From IMG/VR virus record IMGVR_UViG_3300012920_000323, positions 1-21,752 of that record: a stretch of 21,752 nt of DNA; one strand, given 5' to 3'. Positions 15,208-20,893 of this stretch are shown one piece after another (position 1 is the first letter of the stretch; every line of letters starts with the position of its first letter). Under the pieces are notes generated by a model that worked only from the letters and a program-made list of their open reading frames with translations, made no database searches and was not told the DNA's origin. Position numbers and translations under genes: made by a program. Origin of the DNA: a virus.

Positions 15208-15215
15208 TATTTATC
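15208..15215 (-). promoter_or_regulatory. T4-type late promoter box (GATAAATA, then CT) at the start codon of the second fibre
   Basis: GATAAATACT overlaps the stop codon of the 430-aa gene. T4 late spacing places +1 at 15202, the A of the fibre ATG, so a leaderless late mRNA is predicted. The sequence TAAATACTAATATG nearly equals TAAATACTTATATG before the 4324 gene. Confidence 0.55.
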
Positions 15216-16503
15216 TAACTGCCTTTAGAAGTATAGTATCCGGATTAATACGCCCATTTAGTTTAATGTCTACTGCATTGATTTCGTCTAAATATGTGTT
15301 AAGTTTACGTTTACCTGCGTCTTTAAATTCTTTTAATTTTTCTTCTGGTTTACGCAGGGTCTTTTGTATGCTTTTTTCTTCTGCAAACTGTGTGATTGTA
15401 GTACCCTTTACACTCAATCCAGTTCCTTCTCTTTCAGCACCAAGAGGATCAATAGTTGCCGCAACATATTTTCCTATCTTTCTTGTCTTAACATTAAAGA
15501 CCCATAGTTCATTACACCCGATAATCTCAATTGGATTGATACTTGCAAGTTGAAACTTATCATCATTTATTGCAAACTTTAATTTTGCAATTAATTTTTC
15601 TTTACTCTTTGGTTGTTTCTTACGAGGCTTACGCATAGCCTTAGCAGTATCAATAAGAACATCTAATGCACCCATATACAATTCTAATGCACTTATTTTT
15701 TTCTTAATATCTGTTTTACTAAAACAAGCATATGCTTCTTTAAGTTGTGCCGCCCAATCTATTTCTTGTTCTGTAGCATCTGCCTTTAACACAGGCGGAT
15801 CAACTACATCTTTTAGTTCTTTAATTTCAGGCAAATAATAATCTTTAATTTTACGTGCATGAGCCTGTGTTACTTTCATATCGTAAAAATGTTTTTTAAA
15901 ATTAAAAGACTTGATATTAAACTTTGCAGGATCATCAAGCCAACTGTCTAACCAATCTTGAGGCTTTTCATCCATTATCCAAGCCTGTGCAGTAATACGT
16001 TCTTGAATACTTGGCACATGAGCATTCTTCTTTTTCTTTGCTTCTTCCTTGGCCTTTTCTTCTTCTGCACGAGCAAATGCGTCTGCTTTTTCTTTAAGTT
16101 CTTCTATCCATTTATTGATGTAACTACTTTGTGGTTTAACTTGACCCATAGTACCTGGAAGTTCATCCCAATATTTGTTATATGCTTCATGAGTATCTGG
16201 TCTACCTAATGTAGCCATTCTGCATAATGCGCCTATTGTACTATGAAATCTACTGTCTGGAATCTTTGTGAAGCCTGGAACTTCTTCTTTCCAACGTTCA
16301 TTATTACGCATATATTCAATAACATATGCTTTGTAGTCTGAATTCTTTTTGTCTAATCTATAATAGTCATTTGCAACTGTTGATCTATTACTAAATTGTT
16401 GACCTGTAAGTTTATCAGCATCTTCCCAGGTAGGTTCTGTTTTTAAACCTTTGACTACTCTTCGAACGGGTTTCTTTTTTCTACGGGGGGTCAGTAAAGC
16501 CAC
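15211..16503 (-). CDS. Lysine-rich conserved-looking phage protein of unknown function, about 430 aa
   Basis: The likely start is GTG at 16503, 8 bases after an AGGAG site; a TTG two codons upstream is too close to that site. The N-terminus is strongly basic (TPRRKKKPVRRVVKGLK), followed by helical, charged segments including a coiled-coil-like ARAEEEKAKEEAKKKK near 145-160 and a C-terminal globular region (ELWVFNVKTRKIGKYVAA, ..LNGRINPDTILLKAV). I have the impression of relatives in other marine T4-like phages but know no function. It has its own sigma70-like promoter and precedes a fibre gene. DNA-binding or capsid-associated roles are possible; neither is supported by a motif. Confidence 0.8.
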   Translation of the reverse strand: MALLTPRRKKKPVRRVVKGLKTEPTWEDADKLTGQQFSNRSTVANDYYRLDKKNSDYKAYVIEYMRNNERWKEEVPGFTKIPDSRFHSTIGALCRMATLGRPDTHEAYNKYWDELPGTMGQVKPQSSYINKWIEELKEKADAFARAEEEKAKEEAKKKKNAHVPSIQERITAQAWIMDEKPQDWLDSWLDDPAKFNIKSFNFKKHFYDMKVTQAHARKIKDYYLPEIKELKDVVDPPVLKADATEQEIDWAAQLKEAYACFSKTDIKKKISALELYMGALDVLIDTAKAMRKPRKKQPKSKEKLIAKLKFAINDDKFQLASINPIEIIGCNELWVFNVKTRKIGKYVAATIDPLGAEREGTGLSVKGTTITQFAEEKSIQKTLRKPEEKLKEFKDAGKRKLNTYLDEINAVDIKLNGRINPDTILLKAVR

Positions 16504-16528
16504 TCTCAATTCTCCTTAAGTTTGTTTT

Positions 16529-16556
16529 ATTATATATTAAAAAAAAATAAAGTCAA
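16529..16556 (-). promoter_or_regulatory. Sigma70-like promoter for the 430-aa gene (TTGACT-16-TATAAT)
   Basis: The -35 TTGACT (16551-16556) and -10 TATAAT (16529-16534) have a 16-bp A/T-rich spacer. Expected +1 is about 16522, leaving a leader of about 19 bases that holds the AGGAG site. Confidence 0.75.
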
Positions 16557-16575
16557 CTGAAAATGGCTTTAAAGA

Positions 16576-16878
16576 TTAGTTTTCTGCATTAGATGGGTCA
16601 CCTAAAAAGAAGTACAAGATTTGGTTTTTGTTCTTAACCAACTGTGCTTTACCTTCTGCCCAGTTATTCTTTTGGAACTCTTTAGTGTCTTCAACCCAGT
16701 TATTCACTGCGTCTGGTCTTGAGTTCAACCAACTGTTAGCACTATTAATCTTGCTTTTAAGATTAAGTGTAAACGGTTTCTTCTCTGGTAACACCGTATT
16801 TTCATTTGAACTTACTCCTGTTGTAACCAACATAAGCAATCCTATTGATAAAAATACTGTCATTATCACTTTATACAT
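16576..16878 (-). CDS. Small exported protein with signal peptide, 100 aa
   Basis: The ATG at 16878 has an excellent GGAGG ribosome site 7 bases upstream; longer frames start inside the neighbouring gene. The N-terminus MYKVIMTVFLSIGLLMLVTT is a clear signal sequence, with possible cleavage near VSS-NEN, leaving a mature part of about 75 polar residues (NSANSWLNSRPDAVNNWVED... ending DPSNAEN) with repeated N-x-W patterns and helical character. There is no lipobox cysteine. It lies 16 bases after the membrane protein gene in the ligase operon. Periplasmic or membrane-anchored; role unknown. A spanin or superinfection-exclusion role is a guess. Confidence 0.78.
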   Translation of the reverse strand: MYKVIMTVFLSIGLLMLVTTGVSSNENTVLPEKKPFTLNLKSKINSANSWLNSRPDAVNNWVEDTKEFQKNNWAEGKAQLVKNKNQILYFFLGDPSNAEN

Positions 16879-16894
16879 ATTATACCTCCTCTCT

Positions 16895-17269
16895 TTACTC
16901 GTGTTCACCACCAGGATCATTTTCTGGCATATAGACTTTCTTTGGATTACCATGCTTGTCATAATATAAAGTATAACCTCTGGCTCTTCCATAAGAATGA
17001 TATCCACTACCAAATCTCCATGGTTGTTTTTCTGCAACTCTAAATGTTGCAACAGTGATTACTACCGCGGCAACAAATACCACGTGAGCAATAGCACTAA
17101 TACTAAATGCTAATACACTGTTTGCAATTTGAAGTGCAAATACTGTTGACCACATGAAAGCAAGAACCTGCATTATCATATGTCGTACTTGTAAGTCAGG
17201 AATATGTCTCAGAGGATTTACTCTTGCATCCATGATACTATTCCAACTATCATATACAAATTGTCTCAT
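16895..17269 (-). CDS. Membrane protein, 124 aa
   Basis: The ATG at 17269 overlaps the ligase stop by one base (TAATG), with GGAGA about 9 bases upstream. Two transmembrane helices are likely: about 31-52 (MIMQVLAFMWSTVFALQIAN) and 55-77 (AFSISAIAHVVFVAAVVITV), followed by a Gly/Tyr/Arg-rich soluble tail (FGSGYHSYGRARGYTLYYDK) ending in acidic PENDPGGEHE. Family not recognised. Coupling to ligase suggests early or middle expression, perhaps a membrane-located host-takeover or replication-anchoring role, but nothing in the sequence shows this. Confidence 0.78.
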   Translation of the reverse strand: MRQFVYDSWNSIMDARVNPLRHIPDLQVRHMIMQVLAFMWSTVFALQIANSVLAFSISAIAHVVFVAAVVITVATFRVAEKQPWRFGSGYHSYGRARGYTLYYDKHGNPKKVYMPENDPGGEHE

Positions 17270-18594
17270 TAAATTTTTTCTCCTGGCTCAAAGCCTCTAA
17301 AAGTTTTGAATCTTGGAAAACGCAAACTAAACGTTCCATCTTGATTCTGCGTGACAGCATCTGCTCTCACCTCAACAAGTTGTCCAATAATGCTATCACG
17401 GTCAGTCCAAAAACTGTCACGATTAGCATCACTAAACCCACTACCCACATTAACTTTGATATCTCTGCCATCATCTTGTCCAGCACAGATAAATGCTCCA
17501 AGTCTTCCTTCATTTCGTCCAGTTCCAACTTCAACATCCTTTACTTCCAAAGTTACTTCAATAAACGGTTTTGCTTTTAACCAAGCATGACTACGTTTAC
17601 ATTCGTATGGTGCGTCTGTATCCTTGATCATAACTCCTTCATAACCACCGTCTACAGCCGCTTTATTCAGCTCTACAAAGCGTCTTTCACCTTCTGTGGT
17701 ACTAAGGTCTACATCTTCCCACTCCAGTGCTTGTACGTGCTTTAAAATGCTTTTATGTTGCTCTACCCAATGCTTGGTTGCAACACTTCTAAATGATTGT
17801 GGCTTGTCCCAACCACCTTCCAAAAACTTATCCAAAGGACACATATCGAATAAATGTAGAACTGCGTCTGTGGCATCTCCCCCACTTTTTCTATGTACCT
17901 GTTTCATAAGGTCTTGGAAATTTGCACTCATAACTTCTCCGTCCAATACCAAATCGTATGGAGCAGGATTGTCTTTAAGCACCTCTTCAATCTCAGCAAT
18001 GATGTGTCCAAAGTTATGAAACTGTTTTCCATTACGACTAAACGTTTCTACTTTGTTGTTCTTAACTACTGCAAGAACTCTTACGCCATCAAGTTTAACT
18101 TCTATTTGCTTTTTACCTGTCATCTTCTTTTCATGGTTAGCACTATCATGAGCAAGTTGACAAGTAAACACAGGAATCTTATACTGTGGAAATTTCTTTG
18201 CAATTTTGTTTACAGTCTTTTCTGAAACTCCACAACGTAGATCCTTAATCAAAATTCTTCTATAAAAACCATTCCATTGTTCTGCGGTAGCGACACTCAT
18301 TGTAAGTTCAATAGCATCTCTGGCCGCATGACCTGTTAGTTCTCTTGCGTGTAATTTTTCTGCAAGTTCTTTAAATATTTTCCATTCACAGCCTTGTGCT
18401 GATAATACTTCGTTTTCTGCTTTTGTAGGAACTTGCTTTACACCAAATGTATATAAAGGATCAAGTGCCATACGAACACCTTCAAAGAACTCATCAAGTC
18501 CTTCGTTCATTGCGTCTGTAAGTATTTGTTCTTTTGCGAGTCTTGAATTATCTGCTTCAAGTTTTGCGATTACTGCTTGTGGTTGTGTTCTCAT
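17269..18594 (-). CDS. lig: ATP-dependent DNA ligase (T4 gp30-like)
   Basis: Seals nicks in duplex DNA using ATP. The 441-residue protein has an N-terminal helical domain (1-150, with RRILIKDLRCGVSEKTVNKI near 112-131 as in T4-type ligases). The nucleotidyltransferase motifs are: I EVKLDGVR with catalytic K167; Ia/III FSRNGK near 185-190; DGE at 218-220; IV GYEGVMIKD near 317-325; V WLKAKP with K340/K342. The OB domain follows from about 345 (VKDVEVGTGRNEGRLGAF, ...RFPRFKTFRGFEPG as motif VI region). It is slightly shorter than T4 gp30 (487 aa). The ATG has a GAGAGG site and a sigma70-like promoter 25 bases further up. It heads a three-gene unit. Confidence 0.96.
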   Translation of the reverse strand: MRTQPQAVIAKLEADNSRLAKEQILTDAMNEGLDEFFEGVRMALDPLYTFGVKQVPTKAENEVLSAQGCEWKIFKELAEKLHARELTGHAARDAIELTMSVATAEQWNGFYRRILIKDLRCGVSEKTVNKIAKKFPQYKIPVFTCQLAHDSANHEKKMTGKKQIEVKLDGVRVLAVVKNNKVETFSRNGKQFHNFGHIIAEIEEVLKDNPAPYDLVLDGEVMSANFQDLMKQVHRKSGGDATDAVLHLFDMCPLDKFLEGGWDKPQSFRSVATKHWVEQHKSILKHVQALEWEDVDLSTTEGERRFVELNKAAVDGGYEGVMIKDTDAPYECKRSHAWLKAKPFIEVTLEVKDVEVGTGRNEGRLGAFICAGQDDGRDIKVNVGSGFSDANRDSFWTDRDSIIGQLVEVRADAVTQNQDGTFSLRFPRFKTFRGFEPGEKI

Positions 18595-18625
18595 TTGTGC
18601 CTCTCTTTTGCCTTATTATTACTAT

Positions 18626-18654
18626 AATATACCATCTTTTAGGCTATTTGTCAA
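18626..18654 (-). promoter_or_regulatory. Sigma70-like promoter for ligase (TTGACA-17-TATATT)
   Basis: The -35 TTGACA (18649-18654) and -10 TATATT (18626-18631) are separated by 17 bp. Expected +1 is about 18619, giving a leader of about 25 bases with the GAGAGG ribosome site. Confidence 0.8.
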
Positions 18655-18662
18655 GAGATTTT

Positions 18663-18872
18663 TTACCAAAATCCTAATACCTTACCATTTCCTGCTATGA
18701 TAAAAACACAAGTTAGTATGTGTAATACTATCCAAAATGTCCTCATTGCTAATGCACGTTTGACATCTGCTTGTGATATTGGTAGGAATTCTGGTTTGTC
18801 GTCATCATCAATTCCAATAGGCATACCTACTGTTCTTGCCCACATTTTTAAAAAACGTCTTTGTCCGCTCAT
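18663..18872 (-). CDS. Small single-helix membrane protein, 69 aa
   Basis: The ATG at 18872 overlaps the preceding TGA in an ATGA junction, so translation is probably coupled. The N-terminal half is polar with a DDDD run near residues 22-25 (GIDDDDKPEFLPISQADVKR). The C-terminal part (MRTFWIVLHILTCVFIIAG) is one transmembrane helix ending near the C-terminus. Function unknown. Confidence 0.72.
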   Translation of the reverse strand: MSGQRRFLKMWARTVGMPIGIDDDDKPEFLPISQADVKRALAMRTFWIVLHILTCVFIIAGNGKVLGFW

Positions 18873-19057
18873 ACTGCTTCTTTCTTTGAAAGTATATATC
18901 CGTGATCAAGTTCTTCCCAGATAAGATTGTCACCTACGTCCCAACCTACTTGATCAAGACTTCCTACAGGAAATTCCAAATATAATTCTTTGGTTTTGCC
19001 ATCTTGTTTTATTTGAACGATCCAACTATTTGGACCTGTTTGTTTTGGATAAGTCAT
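18869..19057 (-). CDS. Small AbrB-hairpin-like hypothetical protein, 62 aa
   Basis: The product has the pattern W-IVQIKQDGKTKELYLEFP, V-G-W-x-x-G-D-N-L-I-W and a final GYILSKKEAV. This strand-turn-strand with LGW.xGDxLxW resembles swapped-hairpin AbrB/MazE-type DNA-binding or antitoxin domains, and similar short proteins occur in marine T4-like phages. An AAAGGTGA site precedes the ATG; a late-type box overlapping the 3' end of tRNA-Arg lies 24 bases upstream of the ATG. DNA binding is an inference from the fold pattern; no partner toxin gene is visible. Confidence 0.75.
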   Translation of the reverse strand: MTYPKQTGPNSWIVQIKQDGKTKELYLEFPVGSLDQVGWDVGDNLIWEELDHGYILSKKEAV

Positions 19058-19080
19058 TTACTGTCACCTTTGCTTACCTA

Positions 19081-19088
19081 TATTTATT
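19081..19088 (-). promoter_or_regulatory. T4-type late promoter box (AATAAATA) at the tRNA-Arg 3' end
   Basis: AATAAATA begins with the final A of the encoded CCA. Expected +1 is near 19075, leaving a short leader with an AAAGGTGA ribosome site before the 19057 gene. Confidence 0.55.
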
Positions 19089-19164
19089 GGCCTGCCTGAG
19101 AGGATTCGAACCTCTGACCTCCGGTTCCGCAAACCGACGTTCTATCCAACTGAACTACAGGCAG
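19088..19164 (-). tRNA. tRNA-Arg, anticodon GCG, CCA encoded
   Basis: Full cloverleaf: 7-bp acceptor stem CTGCCTG/CAGGCAG (perfect), D stem GTTC/GAAC with GGA in the loop (A20, an arginine identity base), anticodon stem TCGGT/ACCGG with loop TTGCGGA (anticodon GCG), T arm AGAGG-TTCGAAT-CCTCT, discriminator G and encoded CCA. GCG would read CGC and CGU. Bacteria normally read these with an ACG (inosine) tRNA, so this anticodon is unusual. It has its own sigma70-like promoter and lies behind a terminator. Confidence 0.95.
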
Positions 19165-19171
19165 ATACTTT

Positions 19172-19200
19172 ACAATACAACATAAAATCATATTTGTCAA
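19172..19200 (-). promoter_or_regulatory. Sigma70-like promoter for tRNA-Arg (TTGACA-17-TATTGT)
   Basis: The -35 TTGACA (19195-19200) and -10 TATTGT (19172-19177) have a 17-bp spacer. Expected +1 is about 19165-19166, only one or two bases before the mature tRNA 5' end. Confidence 0.72.
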
Positions 19201-19215
19201 CCAGATATTTCAGCC

Positions 19216-19247
19216 AAAAAAATAGGCGACACAAAGGCCGCCTATTT
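19216..19247 (-). terminator. Rho-independent terminator after the helix-turn-helix gene
   Basis: On the minus strand, AAATAGGCG (19239-19247) pairs perfectly with CGCCTATTT (19220-19228) over a 10-base loop and runs into seven T. It lies about 24 bases after the stop at 19272 and just before the tRNA-Arg promoter. Confidence 0.9.
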
Positions 19248-19271
19248 AAGAAAGAAAATAACGTCAGCCTA

Positions 19272-19547
19272 TTAGTTGTCTAATAAACCTTTTGCCATTG
19301 CTTTGTAGCCAGCACCAATTACTTTTCTTGGAGCCTTAGTACCCATTACGTATCTTGATACCATAGTACCTCTGCTATTTTTTCTTGTGTTTAAGAAAAT
19401 TGGGTGACCCGCAAATCTTAATGCTTGGATAACCGCTTGTGGGTTACCTGCTTTATATCTGTTTTTGATATCAGCACTTGTAAGTGCTTTACCATCTACA
19501 AGAGCCGATAAAACTCTTTCTTGAATTGTAGTTGTTTTTGTAGTCAT
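19272..19547 (-). CDS. Small winged-helix-like protein, 91 aa
   Basis: The ATG at 19547 has a GGAG site 7 bases upstream; a longer frame start at 19574 lacks one. The pattern RVLSALVDGKALTSADIKNR, then NPQAVIQALRFAGHPIFLN and a beta-wing-like RGTMVSRYVMG, matches a helix-turn-helix with a wing: helix, turn around KALTSADI, and recognition helix around NPQAVIQALRFAG. The tail is basic (APRKVIGAGYKAMAKG). A small DNA-binding regulator is the likely role. It is a single-gene unit bounded by a sigma70-like promoter and a strong terminator, consistent with an early regulator; its operator is not visible. Confidence 0.8.
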   Translation of the reverse strand: MTTKTTTIQERVLSALVDGKALTSADIKNRYKAGNPQAVIQALRFAGHPIFLNTRKNSRGTMVSRYVMGTKAPRKVIGAGYKAMAKGLLDN

Positions 19548-19606
19548 GCTACTCTCCTTTATTGATTTAATCAAGTATTAAGTGAGTTTCCTCATTTAAC
19601 TTTTAT

Positions 19607-19635
19607 AGTATAACAAAAATATGTAAGAAAGTCAA
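19607..19635 (-). promoter_or_regulatory. Sigma70-like promoter for the winged-helix gene (TTGACT-17-TATACT)
   Basis: The -35 TTGACT (19630-19635) and -10 TATACT (19607-19612) are separated by 17 bp. Expected +1 is about 19600, giving a leader of about 53 bases with the GGAG site close to the ATG. Confidence 0.78.
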
Positions 19636-19650
19636 GTGTTTGTTTGCCAA

Positions 19651-19953
19651 TTACACAGGAATGGTAAGCAATCTAATAAGTCCAACACCATCAATTGTAA
19701 AATATAAAACATATAACAACGTAAGACCAAAACTCTTTCTACTCATTGCACCGTATATCAAACACATTGCACTCAATTCCCACATGATGTATGACACAAG
19801 TAAGTTAGGTGTAGGCATAGTTGCCGCCATTACAATAGTTGCACCAATTCCTAAGATTAGGCCTGCAATTTCTGCTATGAATCGTTTTTTGTTGCTCTTC
19901 CAGTCTTCTCGAAAGAAACGTATCAGATGCTGTCGAATGTTCTCACGTTTCAT
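19651..19953 (-). CDS. Membrane protein, 100 aa
   Basis: The ATG at 19953 overlaps the preceding TGA (ATGA), implying coupled translation. A basic N-terminus (MKRENIRQHLIRFFREDWKS) is followed by about three hydrophobic segments: IAGLILGIGATIVMAATM near 28-46, LLVSYIMWELSAMCLIYGAM near 51-70 and LTLLYVLYFTIDGVGLIRLL near 77-96. The pattern is compatible with a holin but also with many small phage membrane proteins. Family not recognised. Confidence 0.75.
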   Translation of the reverse strand: MKRENIRQHLIRFFREDWKSNKKRFIAEIAGLILGIGATIVMAATMPTPNLLVSYIMWELSAMCLIYGAMSRKSFGLTLLYVLYFTIDGVGLIRLLTIPV

Positions 19954-20513
19954 ACACTCTTCTTAGTAGTAAATGCAAACGTATCAATTTGTTTGTTATC
20001 ATTTACCATAAAATATCTATCAAGGTGTGCTGGTACAATCAAAAGTCTACCTGCTTCACAAACAAATCTTTCGTCTGGAGCAGTATAGATGCTGACTGTC
20101 TTATTTGGTGGAACCATTATTGGATTTTTGTAAGGTGGATTAATAACGAATTTGGCATCGTCATAAAAACAATTTGCAATGTAATATCCTGTAAAGTTTC
20201 CTTTTGGATAATTTTGGATTTCACTTGTACCTGTATGTCGTTCATACCAACTCTCGTCAATCTCATACAGGTCTACTCCATGTTCTTGGGAGTATGCTTT
20301 GATACAGTCGTTGATACTGTTCTTAAGAATTAATAATTCATTAGCATCGAATACATCTTTATCTGTTTCAAACTCTGTAAGTTCTTTGTCAATGTATTTT
20401 TTGACTTTAGGTTCTTCCGCAGGATGATATAATCTTAAATCATACATTCCTACACAAGTAGGAAAGATACTAAAATATTCACTGTCGTTTAATGAATCTG
20501 TTTGGTGGTGCAT
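19950..20513 (-). CDS. Degenerate 2OG-oxygenase-like protein, 187 aa
   Basis: The frame aligns by eye with the intact oxygenase at 7905-8543: FPTCVGMYDL against FPTLVSAFDL near the start, ESWYERHTG against TSWFNVIG, FTGYYIANCFYDD against SGAFYPYVDDD, and GRLLIVPAHLDRYF against GLLLIFPSWLEHRT. The iron ligands are lost: the HRH region is QNYP near residues 100-103, and the distal histidine position is R166. The 2OG-binding arginine is also not evident. It therefore probably keeps the beta-helix fold without oxygenase chemistry, perhaps as a structural or binding protein. The ATG at 20513 has an AGGAG site 8 bases upstream, and it follows tRNA-Thr. Confidence 0.72.
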   Translation of the reverse strand: MHHQTDSLNDSEYFSIFPTCVGMYDLRLYHPAEEPKVKKYIDKELTEFETDKDVFDANELLILKNSINDCIKAYSQEHGVDLYEIDESWYERHTGTSEIQNYPKGNFTGYYIANCFYDDAKFVINPPYKNPIMVPPNKTVSIYTAPDERFVCEAGRLLIVPAHLDRYFMVNDNKQIDTFAFTTKKSV

Positions 20514-20541
20514 AATATATCTCCTATACTTTACTTATGTC

Positions 20542-20617
20542 TGGTGCCGGCACACGGATTCGAACCGCGGACCTACTGATTACAAATCAGTTGCTCTACC
20601 AACTGAGCTATGCCGGC
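20542..20617 (-). tRNA. tRNA-Thr, anticodon TGT, CCA encoded
   Basis: Full cloverleaf: acceptor GCCGGCA/TGCCGGC, D stem GCTC/GAGC with GGTA in the loop, anticodon stem ACTGA/TCAGT with loop TTTGTAA (anticodon TGT, reads ACA and others), T arm CGCGG-TTCGAAT-CCGTG with one G-T pair, discriminator A and encoded CCA. It is embedded in a minus-strand unit between the WYL_2 gene and the degenerate oxygenase gene. The first 10 bases are also the end of the upstream CDS. Confidence 0.97.
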
Positions 20618-20892
20618 TTCTTTACTTCTTGCACTCTGTCGTATCTAAATGAACGCCAGCCATTTGCATTGGTATCCCATACTGTAATTAGTCCTTCTTT
20701 TACAGGTTCACTATCAGTTTTGGGGTGATTCTCTTTAGGAATAATATCGAAACTTTTTGTGCAAGTCATAATTCGCTTGTCACCGTCAAGTTTAAGAAAC
20801 GTTACTTCAAGTAGTTCTTTTCTAAGTTGGGCATTTAATTCTTCTTGGGTAGGAATACCCTTCATGTTTGCAATTTCTTGTTTAATATCCAT
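20608..20892 (-). CDS. WYL_2 / DUF2693 Sm-like SH3-fold protein, 94 aa
   Basis: The central and C-terminal pattern LRKELLEVTFLKLDGDKRIM, TCT, then ITVWDTNANGWRSFRYDRV is that of the WYL_2 (DUF2693) family of Sm-like SH3-barrel proteins, frequent in T4-like marine phages; the molecular role is unknown, with RNA or ligand binding suspected from the fold. The ATG at 20892 has GGAGAG 5-10 bases upstream, made by the end of the SGNH gene; a TTG four codons earlier is less likely. The last two codons and stop (CCG GCA TAG) lie in the tRNA-Thr gene, with the stop formed by tRNA bases 8-10. Confidence 0.88.
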   Translation of the reverse strand: MDIKQEIANMKGIPTQEELNAQLRKELLEVTFLKLDGDKRIMTCTKSFDIIPKENHPKTDSEPVKEGLITVWDTNANGWRSFRYDRVQEVKKPA

Positions 20893-20893
20893 A

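Noticed and set aside
15095-15553. Plus-strand 152-codon frame opposite the fibre and 430-aa genes
   Set aside because: Spans the junction of two well-supported minus-strand genes and reads as their antisense.
16510-16575. Terminator after the signal-peptide gene from the T-rich run at about 16541-16547
   Set aside because: No stable stem precedes the T run; it is explained as the spacer of the promoter for the 430-aa gene.
16879-17052. Longer start for the signal-peptide protein
   Set aside because: It would read through the neighbouring membrane protein gene and bury the signal peptide; ATG 16878 has a GGAGG site.
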